Part shown: positions 32,664 through 45,344 of the stretch, one piece after another
Layout of the letters: every line of letters starts with the position of its first letter
Numbering within the stretch: the stretch's first letter is position 1
Origin: Loripinus fragilis
Taxonomy: Eukaryota; Mollusca; Bivalvia; Lucinida; Lucinidae
NCBI GenBank assembly: GCA_964019695.1
Contig: OZ026514.1
Span: 7,688,751 to 7,752,750, forward strand
Direction of reading: 5' to 3'
Length of the DNA stretch: 64,000 nucleotides
Program-made: the position numbers and the translations under genes
The notes under the pieces: generated by a model
What the model saw: only the letters and a program-made list of their open reading frames with translations
Databases searched by the model: none
What the model was told of the DNA's origin: nothing

Positions 32664-33499
32664 GTGTTTTGCTGCGGAAATACATTATGTAGAGTGTATA
32701 GTTTTGTATGCACCTACGATAGTACTCATCGGTGCAAGAGCCAAAATTATGCGAAGGAACAAGAGTCTTAGTATATATTTCGACGAAATTGCAGAGATAT
32801 CTTAATCAGATGATGCTTATACTTAGATATTTTGAAATTAAGCTGAGTTCCAAAGTTCGTTAATGCAAAGAATTGCAAGCGATATTGATGTCCGAGTCAC
32901 CTTTGAACATATAATGTCCTTTTTCCACATTAAACTTCATTTTGCCAATTAACTTCCTATTTCCCTAAGGCATTGAATTTTTCTTTCATAAAAATACAGT
33001 ATTTACATGCTCTTATACAGGACACATTTGTATGTGAACAGGCCAACAGAACTTACTGGCGATGATGCAGGTGATCGTTCCTTAGACCGACCCCTGTGGA
33101 ACACCGGATAATTGCACTGGGACGAGATCTGAGCGACAACGATGCTTGCCCATCTTAGACTATGTTATAGGTGCGCACAAAGAGCCATGATTTGATCCAC
33201 TTGTGTGTGGACCCGCATATCCCACACTAATCAAATTTGTGCAGCAGCTTCGTTTGTGTGGTCTTATCGAAGGCTTCTGCGAAATTCTTGATGATTAAAT
33301 ATGATGCCCGTTTGCACAACATCATCCATGTTTTGTTGATACAATCGGGGATACAGTCGGGGATAGCGTGCACAAACTGAACCAAATGCGATTCGAAAGA
33401 CCTCTGGCCCGGTGGTGATAATAACGCATTTTGGGACACTCAGAATGCGCCAGATAAAAAAAAATTCCGGACCTCCTGGCATGAATCTGAATCCACACC

Positions 33500-36440
33500 A
33501 TTACCGGATATATCTTCGCGTCTGGTATGTTATAACAATACAATACAATACAAAAAGGGGAGTTCCAAATCTGCCCACGCATGGATTTCAATAATATTTT
33601 GTATGTTGAATACCTACGTTTATTATTACATTCCTCGAAGGCTGTTAGGCCACAGGGGGGCACCTTGATATACACCCTCTTTGTACTAATACATGACCTA
33701 TTAAATATCAGTCTCAAATCATTAACATTATTGACTGGTGCATTCTTTGAATGGAATATGAAAGAAGACTTCCAAGGGTATACCTTACTACCATTAATGT
33801 ATATGAATACATCTAGATATTTTTTTCTGACCCATCAAAATTTAAATTATCCCCATATTGATCACTAAAGTTAGTGTCTATAGGGGATTCCGTCCTAATA
33901 TTTACTATGTTCCAGTTTTTATCAACCCATAATATTTTCAGAAAAGTAGGTCAAATACATACTGTTTATGCATGTAAATTTTCATAAAATTTGGACACCG
34001 GTAAAAGTGTTATAATTTGCATGAAATGAGTTAAGTCAGTTTTGATTCTTAAGTGATTTCAAATAAAATATTCCAGTTAGGTCTTACAAACTGCAGTTTT
34101 TCCACCAGTATTATTTCTAAAACGCATTGGCTATCGCTTCATCCAAGTTAGGTCCAAAATATTTTTGGTGTCAGAAGTTTTAGCTAGTTCAATAGCATAA
34201 AACTGGCATTTTTGTAAGCAGCACTTGATAAGTAGCACTTGGTCTAGAAGTTAGTTGTACGGTTAGATGTCCAGCAGGTATCATTTGTTAATTGATCTTC
34301 CACTGGTTTCCAAATTATTTTTGGACTGAAGCCAACAGGTGGTTATGCTCTTAATGTCTTTCAGTCATTGAAAAAATTCAACAGATTAGGATTTATGCTA
34401 GGTAATTCATCGTCTCCATCTACAGTCTATGTTCCTGATGTACATAGAATTGCCTCTATCTTATGTCCCTCTGAATCAAATATTGAGGTTAAATTGGTTC
34501 AGGACTATGTGCATTCTTCTCATTAACTCTTATAAACTAAGTGAAACCAGGTCAAGTGTTTAAGAAATTGTGTATGTTCTCACTATTTTGGTAGGTTCTT
34601 TTTTCAGAGAACTTGGATTTCACACCAGCTGTCTTTGTATTGGATTAAACTTCCCCCGTACATTGATAAAGTGTTGTATTTTCATATTCTGTTCCTTCTG
34701 GAATATTTAGTTTCTAGAGCAGAAAGTAGAAGACAATTTAAGTCAGTGTTAGGAGGCATGAGAGCTGCAGCACTTTCCATTTAGTGTCATGCAGAGACTG
34801 AGTGAAACTGAGTCTTAAGTTTGAAAACTTTATAGTTTATTTCTATTATGGAATGATCCGTTTTCCCACATTATTTAAATAGTATCCTTATTTTGCAGTC
34901 CCTTAGTCACTCAATGTGTACATTTTAATGAATGGTTTACAGAATCTTATTTGATTTGCATTGTATCTTAAATGGTATTGATTGTTGTTATTTCTCCTGC
35001 ATTAAGTTCTATCCGCCAGAACATTTCAAAAGCGTATCGAAAAATACTTATCATAAACCCCATTTAAATTATTAATATTCCAACAAAAACTTTAAAACTG
35101 CTCCAATAAAAAGAAATGGAATTGATGAAAATAAAAATGATACTTTTTAAGATTATAAATGGATTTTGAAATATTAAGAAACACTTAGCGATTTTTTGAA
35201 TGTATACATACTGAGCATCTGGCATTAGACAGGTGAAACAGTCTTTGTGCTGTTATTTCCATCGTGGTTATAGAATAATGAGTTTGGTTCTCAAATGACC
35301 TCATAATCATAATACTGACATACTAAACAATTCTGTAAAACTGGGCATAAATATTTATGATGAATTAAATAATATTTATTCATTTAACAAAAGTCTGACT
35401 CACCATTCAAACAAAATATATTTCTTGGCTTCAAATCTTGTGAATATTATCCTTATACATATAGTCAAATTATATATAGATGGGAAAGGTTGACAAGAAC
35501 TGTAACACACCATAATTAAAACCCAAAACATTGTTGATATAATTTGTACAGCTGAATTTGAGTAAATATTCTAAAAGAAACATTACTTTAAACAATTTAT
35601 GTGATAGATATGGTAATGTGTGTACCGCACACATAAGCTAGAACTAACAGATTATTCTAATAGTTATCATTTATAGACATTCTGATTTCGGATAGATGCA
35701 AATTGGGCTGATTTGGGGGGGGGGGGGTACCCCTATAATCACATACTACACAATACCAAATGTTGTAACCAACCATTGAGAAGCGATTGAAAACAAAATA
35801 CATATAAGCCAAACAGTCAATTTGCATGCCTGTGCAGAACAGAACTGTATGTAAGTTGAGCGTACTGCTGGAAGTTTACATAAAATCTTGATTTTTACAT
35901 TCTGCACATTTTTTATCATTAAGATTGAAATTCAGAAAACTCCATTTTACCGGTTTTATTTTTTCTTGAGATTTTATGATTATAACAAACACATGTGTGG
36001 ACAAATTTGATATAAATTTCATAGGTTGACAAGAACAGCAACTAGGCAAAATTGACAATTTAATTTGTTGAAAACATTTTCAAAACGTTACATTTAGGGC
36101 AACCTTCAAACAAAATTTGATGTGGACTTGTTGATTTTATACATTGAAATACATGTATCGCACATACATAATTAAATATTATTAGGCATCATGTTGAGAA
36201 CAAATAAAGTTGAAAAATTTAAAAATCGTGTCGCCTAGGGCCACGTTTAATTAAGGTATCCCTTTTTTAATCTTAAAATTTTAAAATATTTAACTTTAAC
36301 AACTGAAAGAGATGAATGGGTAAATATCTCAAAAATAGAACACACATGTAATAGACAACTTTTCCTCACAATTTTATAAAATTCTGTGCGTGGACAGAAC
36401 CCTATGTAAATTCCATATATAGGGTGGAATCCCCCCCCCC
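33500..36440. other. No recognisable gene
   Basis: AT-rich. Short open frames (33322-33717, 33581-33868, 35876-36058) lack domains, and I see no credible splice-bounded exons. A G-run lies at 35716 and a C-run at 36429. Confidence 0.45.
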
Positions 36441-36454
36441 TTTACTTATATAAA

Positions 36455-36988
36455 AGTAAGTAAGGGTGCAAAGATCAGGAGTCGATACAATCCAGTACCA
36501 CACCCGACCCAGGATACCAATGGGAAAGTTATAAACTCACAGTTAGACACCACAAACGAAAGCCAAGAGGTCAGCCCTTTCCCAGCAGGTGACCACAAAG
36601 CACATATAAACAGACGCGCACAAAGACATAGCAAACATAAGACAGAACAAAAAATAAAAGATCCACAAAAGAAATACCGCCTTGGAACGGTCAATAAAAT
36701 ATTTTACTGGAAGGCTTAAACCGGTTTAACGACGCGCCAACCTCACCCTTAATTCAGATGTGGATCAAGACACATAGATATTTGGTTTGCATGAAAGACC
36801 CCTTACTTATCAATGCATCATCTCCCAAAACATATAAATCAAAATATAACAAGGAGATAAAGCGAAGATAAGGACTCAACAGTAAATAAAACTGAATACC
36901 GGAGCAAAAGAAATCCAACAGGTAAACCCCGGTGGGCCTGACAAACAGCCAAAGCATCAGGCCCCTACCATCTCACCAATAGTCGGAA
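36455..36988 (-). repeat. PLE 3' tail, subfamily A, long copy
   Basis: Begins gtaagtaagggtgcaaagat and runs through agccaagaggtcagcccttt, ggcttaaaccggtttaac, tgtttggtttgcatg-like sequence and ggtaaaccccggtgggcctg to tcaggcccctaccatctcac, mirroring 1640-2150. It has the uninterrupted TTAA site used by the MITE at 19726. Confidence 0.9.
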
Positions 36989-37040
36989 ATACAAACAGTA
37001 TACCATCTCTCCAATAGTCGGAAATACAAACAGTATAACA
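36966..37040 (+). repeat. 35-bp tandem duplication
   Basis: taccatctcaccaatagtcg (36966) and taccatctctccaatagtcg (37001), each followed by gaaatacaaacagta. Confidence 0.8.
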
Positions 37041-38145
37041 TTAGCTATGAATAGCTATTTACCGACTTGTTATATTTGATGCAAAAACGTAAAGCCTCCA
37101 TTTCTTAATATTTCTTTGACTTCTATTGCCCCCAGACCCTCCTTCTAAATGTGAATGTATTTGTTATGCCAAAATGCGCATCTGGATTGATCTTGGAGAA
37201 AATATGGCACAAAATTTGGGTTGTTGATCATCAAAAATGTGTTGATTTTTGGTTGATAACTAACTTTGGAACACTCAGAATGCACCAGATCGCACCAGTT
37301 TTATCATTTTTTTTTCGGGGGAGCATGCCCCCCGACCCCCCTAGCAAAACTGTGGATAAACATCGTAACATGGCTAACTACGCACCTGGTGTGTTATTCT
37401 CTATCTTGAGTATTAGATGTTTTTTTTTTATTAAAACTTTCGATAAATGTTGATCAGATATATTCCTACTTGTTGAAACTGAAGTAAAACTTATGTATAG
37501 GTCCTAATAGCAATTTTTAAAATCGAACACTTTCTATGGTTACATAAATAAATGCTTCCACTTTGTCCAAGAAAATCTAGTTTCATCTATTGGAAAAAAA
37601 AACAGTCCCTCCCCCACCAGAAAACAAATGGTCCAGCTGTTCCTAATAAAAATCAAATCTAGAGAGCATTCCTCCATACCTACTCTACCAGGTACAGCAA
37701 CATAATTTTAAGGATGGCCTCGTACTTTGAGCTATATATCATGCATTCCATTAAAATATTTATATATCGTTTATTCCGTGGCTAAGAACTCTCTATTTAT
37801 AGAGAGTTCCTGTCCGTGGCTAAGCCCTATCTTTACATGTATAACGTTAAATATTACTAAGTTAAGTGAATATTAAGTCATCTGCTCGTGTATAGCTTCA
37901 TAGTTTTTAAGTATGTGAATTTAATCCTATGGAAAGAAAATTACATTTTAGGGAGAATTGGATTATAATTTTGGGGATTTGGGGAGAAGCTGAATAATTT
38001 TAAGAATTTGGGGAGCAAAGGAAAAAAATCAGGGAGCAGAGGTACTTTCTTTCAGGGAGTTGGGGAGATAAATGCATTATTTATAGTGATCAAGGGAGCA
38101 CAGGCCCCCTGGGGGGCCTCCAGGGGCCTTCTTCGGCCTTGGTTT
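37041..38145. other. No recognisable gene; decayed repeats
   Basis: 37150-37350 has phrases such as ttggaacactcagaatgcac that resemble 33428-33455 (gggacactcagaatgcgcca), so an old dispersed repeat is likely. 37900-38100 has repeated ggggag phrases. No exon is supported. Confidence 0.4.
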
Positions 38146-38147
38146 GA

Positions 38148-38332
<185 letters not shown>

Positions 38333-38352
38333 AGAAACCCTGCCCTCGGGGT

Positions 38353-38432
38353 TTGCGAACAATAAAGGCGCAGACGAGCCTGTGCATACACGCAGACTGA
38401 TCAGCACCTTTGTTATTCGCTTTTTGAAAAGT
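38353..38432. repeat. Short foldback repeat
   Basis: gcgaacaataaaggcgcaga pairs with the reversed gcgaataacaaaggtgctga, with a gcatacacgc centre. Same family as 32147-32215. Confidence 0.7.
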
Positions 38433-38792
38433 GTCATATCTAAACGTGTTACAGGTGAAGTTTCGTTTTTCTAGCTAGTCTCTTTAGCTGAATTAACATG
38501 GGCTTGCTTCTTGGATACCTTGTATCTGGTCCAGACTGCCGGTTGATGGGACTTCTTAACACTCAATGCCAATGTCTTGTTAGCCTTGCGAGCATCCAAA
38601 ATCACGATTGATCCATAGTTTGACATTGTAGGGACCGAATGATATACTGAACGAAACTTCTAAACCGGGTCCGAGTCGATGGAGAAATTTAGCCTAGATA
38701 CAGAAAAAATCCGTCCTTTCCCACCGTCCAACCCCATCCCAAACAGTATAGATATGGCCCAGCACACGACATTCAAACACCCATTTAGTGTG

Positions 38793-38912
38793 ATGTACGT
38801 ACGTACGTACGTACGTACGTACGTATGTATGTATGTATGTATGTATGTATGTAGGCCTATGTATGTATGTATGTATGTATGTATGTATGCATGCATGCAT
38901 GTACGTACGTAC

Positions 38913-38957
<45 letters not shown>

Positions 38958-39068
38958 TGTGTGGGTGTGCGGGCGAGCGTGCGTCCGTGCGTGTCTGTTT
39001 GTTTGTCTGTCTATGTGGTGTGTAATGTGTGTGTTTGTGTGTGCGTGCGTGTGTGTGCGCGCGCGCGT
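38793..39068 (+). repeat. Compound microsatellite (ACGT, ATGT, GT, GCGT)
   Basis: Successive blocks of acgt, atgt, atgc, gt, gcgt and cgcg repeats. All long open frames across it (38660-39093) are translations of the repeat. Confidence 0.95.
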
Positions 39069-39693
39069 GCGTACAAGAGCTAATCGGACATAAGTATAAT
39101 ATTAGGCCTCAAGGTATTAAGCCAGTGCACAAGATTTTGGTACCTTTTGCATAATACTAATACATGTAGTTGCCAGATCAGGTCGAGAGGGTATGTGGAG
39201 TGTTTGAGGTGGTGGGTGGTTTTGCCACAGACCGGAACTTGGGACTGGGGAGTTCGGCGGCCATCTATTTTTAGAATCTAAGTCGGTCGTGTCTTGTTTA
39301 CAATATTGAAATACGAAATATAATGGTGATCGTTGTGATTTAGAGCATTGCAGGTGGTCTACTTGATCTTTCAAGGCAAGACCTAATGTAAATGAGTATA
39401 GTAGGGGGCAGGTAGCATGACAAGCGTTGTTGTTATCTTAAGTCGCGAGTGAAATATTTGTGAAATTGTGTAGACTTCAGTGCAAAAGAACTTGTGTGTG
39501 CATATTGATGACCTTTAACAGCTTAGAGAGTAAAGCTGTATTCATTGTGTTAGCTGTTTGGACCTTTCATAAGGGAAGAAAACAGCAAACAATCAGCAAA
39601 AGGGGTGTATATATTGATAATTCATCACTAATTGCTTTTGAATGCTGTTAATTGGCCTTAATTGGTTGAATTGCATACATTGCACTTTGCAGG

Positions 39694-41400
39694 GTCGGGT
39701 ATGAAAGCCATGACCGCGCGGCGCCGAAATCTGCCGCGCCAGAAATATATTTTTCATTTCCCGAAGCACTAAGAGGTGTAATTCCAAATTTTTTCGCTCT
39801 ATCATCTGCAAATAGTATTATTAACAATTGCGTATACAAAAATACATAATTTTTACCGAAATAATAGGTGCGTTTACTAACAGGAATGGACCGGAATGGA
39901 CCTCCATAACCGGAACGGACCTCAAAATTCACCCCAAAATACATGTTTTAAGTGTACTTGACAATAAATTTTGGTTAAGTAATACAAAATATCAAAAATC
40001 TTCGGTGTCCAGAAAGTTTCAATGCAAAAAATGTTTTCTAAAATATTTTCTGTCTCACCCTGATATTCTAGTATCTTACTAAGGCTTACTTACACCAGTC
40101 ACATATAAAGTATGAATGTATGCAATAAAGATCACTGCAAACCTTTTTCATAGTATGTGCATATTTCTATTGCAGAAAAATCATTTTGAATGCAGTGATT
40201 GTCAAAGCACTCATATAGCGAAATGCTGTACTAGCAAACATAATATATTGATCCCACATATGGGCTATTTATGTGGGGCTACCCAGATGAGCCTCACAGA
40301 TTAGCTCTTAAATATATCTTGGCAAATGCTTGACTAAATTTGTAAAGACCAGGGGCAATCATGTTAGCATTGGCAGTGGGGCTATAATGTTCACAGCTGC
40401 CATTTGATCAGACTTATTTCTGGACCCTTATTTCTATAGAAAGTGCATCTTTAATATGAACTGACGCAATTTAAATGGGCGCATGTCAACTATGTAACAA
40501 ACCACTGACAGTGCTCATATGCACTTCAAAAGGTACAATATCAACAGAAACTGAAATTTCAACATAAATTATGGTAAAATGGTAAATTAAGTTGCATAAA
40601 ACAAATAGATTTTTATATCCATTCCGGTGCGTTCCGGTCCATTCCGGTGCGTTCCAGTCCATTCCGGTGCGTTCCGGTCCATTCCTGTTATTATAGGCAC
40701 CGCGAAATAATGATTTTAATGGCGATTTGATGTGTGTCAGGGGTATGAAAGCTCCTGCCGCGCCGTGCCGTGCCACTTGCGTTAGTGGCATTTTACCGTA
40801 TTTTTTTAACAGTTGATAACTGGAACATTTGTCCTTGGTGCATTTTTACTAGAAATCATGGCACGGATGATTCTTAGTGGGTGTTTTAGGCATGCAATGG
40901 AATATATTAATAATAATAACGCACACACTCAATAGGCCCTTTTTCATGCGTTGTTACAGCTGGACAATTAACTGGTCAGTTAAACTTGTTCACGGTCCGC
41001 TTGCATCATAATACAATCAATGGACCATCATTAAATAAATAATATTCCTGACTTTGATCAATTAAAGAACCAAACAAGCTCATTAAAGATGTACACATGC
41101 CTTTAATCTGACCAATTAGTGCTGAAAGAATTTTTAACAAGAAGTTTGTGAACTTCAATGAGCTCGACAGGCACCTATATTTATGTATTTATTTAAGCAT
41201 AACCAAAATAATGCTTAAATATTTCGGGAAAACTAATGTATCGTATTATTGGCAGTTGTTAATAATACTATTTGCAGATGATAGAACGAAAAAAATATGG
41301 AATTACACCTCTTTGTGAATCAGGAAAGGGAAAAATTATTTCTGGCGCGGCAGATCTCGACGCAGCAGCGCGGCACGGTCATGGCTTTCATACCCGACCG
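39694..41400. mobile_element. 1.7-kb inverted-repeat element with 9-bp duplication
   Basis: About 150-bp terminal inverted repeats: gtcgggtatgaaagccatga on the left and, reversed, cggtcgggtatgaaagccat on the right, continuing through tctgccgcgccagaaata and ttctatcatctgcaaatagt-like sequence. ctttgcagg lies immediately on both sides (39685-39693 and 41401-41409). It has no coding capacity. A 9-bp duplication fits a Mutator-like non-autonomous element. The interior contains a ccggaatggacc minisatellite. Confidence 0.75.
40617..40688 (+). repeat. Minisatellite, ATTCCGGTGCGTTCCGGTCC
   Basis: Three copies of a 20-bp unit. Scattered reverse-orientation pieces (aatggaccggaatggacc) lie at 39884-39925 in the same element. 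Confidence 0.85.
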
Positions 41401-41524
41401 CTTTGCAGGGAAATGCATAGGTATTCTCTTTTTCAGTCGTCCGGGTGTTTTAGTCAGTAAATAGCTTTACATAGTCGGTAAATAGCTATACTCATCTGTA
41501 AACAGCTTTCTTTCTATCGTTACT

Positions 41525-43035
41525 GGTTTCGCTCAAATTTGAGCATTACACCAGGGAGTGCGAATTTAGAAATTTTGATAAAATAAAAAAACAAAAACAA
41601 AACAACAAAAAAACACAAAAACCTTTGGCTGAATTTTTGTTAAATAAGGAGTGCCCTAAACTCCTCTGTGTCCTGGGTATTGGCCACAGAAGGAGACAGA
41701 CTATTCCAATGAAGAATAGTTCGGCGAAAAAGGAATTCTTCAGGGCATCACTGTATGTCTGGTGTCTGCGATATTGAGCACTATGTGATGACCTGGTAGT
41801 TTTCAAACTGTGAGCAGGGGTCATATATTTGTCTTTTTCAATAGACAATGCTCCACAATGAATCTTGTGAAAGAGAAGCAAGGAGGACTGGTCCCTCCGG
41901 GCCTCAAGAGATGGCCATTCCAGCTCGTCCAGCATTTCGCCGACACTACTCGTGTTTCGCCATCTCCTGCAGGTCCAGCGGGCTGCTGTCCTCTGAACTT
42001 TCTCAATCTGATTAATCTGAAGTTTCAAGTGAGGGCTCCAACTCTAGTTAAGGCCGAACCAAAGTTTTGTATGCAACTTCCTAAGTACTCCTAGGTGCAA
42101 AAGCCAAGTTCCTGTGAAGGAAACCAAGTGTCTTAGTTGCTTTGGAAGAGATTTCTGAGACATGCTGACCCCAATCCATGTTATCAGTAATGGTGATACC
42201 AAGGTATTTTGCCGACTGAACATTTTCCAAAGTTTGATTGTGTAGTGAGTAGTCGAATAGAATTTGTTTGTGATGCCGATGCCGAGTCACTCTCATTGAG
42301 TGACATTTGGCTACGTTAAATTTCATTTGCCAATCGGCTTCCCACTGTCCTAAGCTAATGAGGTCTTCTTGCAAGGTCAAACAATCCTGAAGTGAATGTC
42401 TATTCCTATACAAGACACAATCATCTGCGAACAGGCGAACAGAAGACCTGATGTTATCCGGCAGATCATTTATGAAGATGAGGAACAGGACCGGACCTAG
42501 GACCGATCCCTGGGGCACACCGGATAGCACTGGGACTGGATCTGAGGCTTGGCCATCTAAAACAACTTTTTGAGTGTGCCCAGAGAGCCACGAGTTGATC
42601 CACTTGTGGGTGGATCCTCTGATCCCATAATATTCCAATTTGTGTAATAGCCTCCTGTGTGGAACCTTGTCAAAGGCCTTAGCAAAATCCATTATGATTA
42701 AATCTGTCTGTTTGTGCCCACGATTCACAGCCCCATCCAGGTTGCTGATGATGTGCACAAACTGGACCAACTGGGTTTCGCAAGAACTCTGACTTCGGAA
42801 ACCATGCTGACAGTCAGCAAGTATGCTATCTAAGGCTAAGTGTTTGTTGATGTTGCTGACTAAAATATGCTCTAGGGTTTTGCAGCAGATGCATGTGAGC
42901 GACACCGGCCTGTAGTTAGCAGCATCGTATTTTTCACCCTTTTTAAAGACCGGAGAAACATTTGCTTGTCGCCACTCATCTGGTACATCGCCCCGAGCTA
43001 AAGACTCATTGTAGCTATACATAGCTAATGTTATC
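41525..43035 (-). pseudogene. Jockey/CR1-like LINE with RT, 5'-truncated
   Basis: RT frame 43022-42081 on the minus strand: DVPDEWRQANVSPVFKKGEK, NYRPVSLTCI, GFRSQSSCETQL, MDFAKAFDKVPHRRLL, LSGVPQGSVLGPVLFLIFIN and the catalytic RLFADDCVLY, then KYLGITITDNMDWGQHVSEI. The frame ends at a TAG after AFAPRST and continues with EVAYKTLVRP, a TAA, and after a shift KLQINQIEKVQRTAARWTCR. Endonuclease and 5' part are missing. Two stops and at least one frameshift make it inactive. The decayed copies at 30006-33490 belong to the same or a close family. Confidence 0.85.
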
Positions 43036-43076
43036 TCTGTTCATTCTCTCTGACTTTTGTCTAATGTCTGGTAACA

Positions 43077-43235
43077 AGACGTTTCGCCCCCAAGACATTT
43101 CCCCCCAAGTCCTTTTGCCACTATTTTCAACCCTAGTCGTTTCCCCCCCCCCCCCCCCCCCCCCCCCCCATCATACCTGAGTCGCCCCCAATACCATTTC
43201 CCCCTAGTCTTTTCGTCCCCATTTTTTAAAAATCA
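43077..43235 (+). repeat. C-rich minisatellite with long C-run
   Basis: Degenerate repeats of cgtttcgcccccaagacatt style (ttt-cccccc-aagtc-ttt) around a run of nearly 30 C at 43142-43169. A tract like this is prone to slippage. Confidence 0.8.
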
Positions 43236-43239
43236 TTTA

Positions 43240-43335
43240 TTTGTCATACACAGCGAGGTGGGTGGATGGAAGGGTAGGTGGAGGGATGGAGGGATAGGCG
43301 GACTGGATGAATGGGAGGGGGAGGAGGGTCGTTCT
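43240..43335 (+). repeat. GGAT/GGTGG-rich minisatellite
   Basis: Purine-rich run ggtgggtggatggaagggta, then ggagggatggagggatagg, with no coding sense. Confidence 0.7.
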
Positions 43336-43664
43336 GATTACCGCAGGATACCACATGCTATCCCTAGATGCTCCAGGATACCTTTATAGATATATAGATA
43401 TGTTTAATAGAAATTTAACATAAAGTTGCATGGTAAATTAAATTGAAATAATAAAAATTCAAATCTTCAACTGTTTTGGTTTGCTGATAGGGACAATTCT
43501 GCCCATAATGGTCAATGGTGACAGACGATACTCAACTATAAAATATAGTCCCCATGTTGTAGTGGATATGTAATCCACTTGCCTTGTACCCAGGGGTCCT
43601 GAGTTCTATTCCCAGCTCCTCTAGTCTGTCATATGAGGCTCTAGGTCGTAGCCTCACATGTGCA

Positions 43665-43765
43665 GATCCAGAGGGGGATAGGGGATCCGGACCCCCCCCC
43701 TGGAAAATCACAAGTTTTATGGGTTTCCATGGAAATTAGCATTTGGATAGATAGATATAATATTT
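43665..43765. repeat. Partial GGATCC MITE
   Basis: gtgcagatccagagggggat, then gaccccccccctggaaaatc and caagttttatgggtttcc, match the left half of 44292-44504. Confidence 0.6.
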
Positions 43766-44291
43766 AGGGAACGGACCCCGATCCGATGCCGCCTTGAATA
43801 GTAAATAACAATTCGTTGAAAAGGTTTGATACCTTTCAATTTAGACTGTAAGAAATCCAGTATCATGATTTTGAATTTTAATTTTACATCGGCGAGCAGC
43901 GGAGGCTCAGACAAGCCAGTGCTTCTGCAAAGTCTGACCAGAGCCTTCGCTGTTTGTATACACAAAATATGGTAGCAGCTGAAGAATCTGACTAATTATT
44001 GGCCAATACAAACAATATTATCAAAATGGTAACCATCAAAATTGTTGATGGGCCATTAAGATAATCCACTTTTTAACTTAACAACAGCAATAATTGGATT
44101 ACCAAGCGTGTGAACGATTATCAAGTATCGATTATTGATAGATTGAGTGTTTATTGAATGTCACGTGTCTGCCATGAGCGTGTCTGACAGTGTACACATA
44201 TAACAAACAAAAAATATTTTCTTTCTCTGTAGATCATTTTTGTCTTTACAAACAGTGAAGACCCTGATGAAATGTCACATTATGCAGCATC

Positions 44292-44504
44292 AAGTGCGGA
44301 TCCAGAGGGGGGGACAGGGGGTCCGGACCTCCCTGGAAAATCACAAGTTATACGGGTTTCTATAGGGAATAAGCAATTGGACCCCCCCCCCCCCCCCCAC
44401 TTCAGTAAAATAAGCTGAGGACTAAAAAAAAACAAAACGTCAGAGCTTTCATATGTCAGCTTGACCTGGACCCCCCCTGACAAAAATTCCTGGATCCGCG
44501 CATG
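44292..44504. mobile_element. GGATCC-ended MITE
   Basis: Ends aagtgcggatccagaggggg and, reversed, catgcgcggatccaggaatt, with a long C-run at 44382-44399. Related to 14384-14607. Confidence 0.65.
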
Positions 44505-44807
44505 AGCATGTCATCTGGGTCTTCACTGTTTGCAAAAGTATGCCTTAAGGAGTCATCAGTATATAGAAGTTTAATATTGTGAAATTAAATGAGCCAGTTT
44601 AAAGAATTTTGGTACTTATCGCATGTGTGAACAGTGAACGCTCAGACGAGCCTGTGCAATCTCGTCAGAGCATTTGTCGCATACATACAATAAGGACGTG
44701 GATGATAATTCAGGCAAAACATATCACTTCTAGACCCAGTAGATAGCTGCATTTTGTTTTTGTAGCATTCCACAATCTGGGTGCAGTACACGAAAACGAG
44801 CCTCAAG

Positions 44808-45042
44808 TCAATCATTGCTGTTTGCTAAACAGCAGTAGCCGCTGGATTATGCATTTGCGACATAGGAATTTTACAGTTCAGATATATTATATCTGAACTG
44901 TAAAATTCCTATGTCCAAAATGAACTGTAAAATTCCTATTTCGCAAATGCATAATCTGAACTTTAAAATTCTTATGTGACATAATAATGTCGCAAATGCA
45001 TATTCCAGCAGCTAAGGCTGTTTAGCAAACAGCAATGATTGA
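44808..45042. repeat. 235-bp foldback element
   Basis: tcaatcattgctgtttgcta pairs with the reversed right end tcaatcattgctgtttgcta. Inside, atttgcgacataggaatttt and its reverse occur repeatedly, with a central atatattatat. Arms are interrupted by small duplications of gaactgtaaaattcctat. Confidence 0.75.
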
Positions 45043-45344
45043 CTCTCAAAGGGATGCATCAATTTCATTTAAACTTTACAGAAGGATCAAGCATCGTTAA
45101 ATACAAGTCAAGTTTGATAAGGGGGACAAAATTTTGACTGAGTTATGGCCCTTTTTTGACTTACACTTTGGCTTAATTGTGATTTTTGATCAATAACTTT
45201 TAAAGGGATGCAATAATTTCATTCAAATTAAACAGAAGGGTAAAGCATCATAAAATACAGGTCAAGTTCAGATTTGGAGGTCATTCGCAAACATTTAACT
45301 GAGTTATGGTCCTATTAGCTCACCTGAGCTCACCTCACCTTTCA

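Larger units (their letters stand above)
31400..33490 (-). pseudogene. Decayed Jockey/CR1-like LINE with nested MITEs
   Basis: Read from 33490 leftward: SFESHLVQFVHAIPD and FAEAFDKTTQTKLLHK (RT region corresponding to 42750-42650), damaged equivalents of the LSGVPQGS box (near 33090), VADDLSWTK (near 32310), ANQTLGFLKRNIQVHNNDLK with VVRPQLEYASAVW (32030-31930), and RRPLDQHRIDRQLMMMYDV (31800). It is the same family as 41530-43035, with extra damage and two inserted MITEs (32057-32305 and 32348-32663). Confidence 0.7.

Noticed and set aside
33322..33717. 131-codon minus-strand frame as a host gene
   Set aside because: It overlaps the decayed LINE and a flanking repeat, with no domain and no splice sites in phase.
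38660..39093. Open frames rich in YVRT, YVCM and VCVC
   Set aside because: Direct translation of a compound ACGT/ATGT/GT microsatellite.
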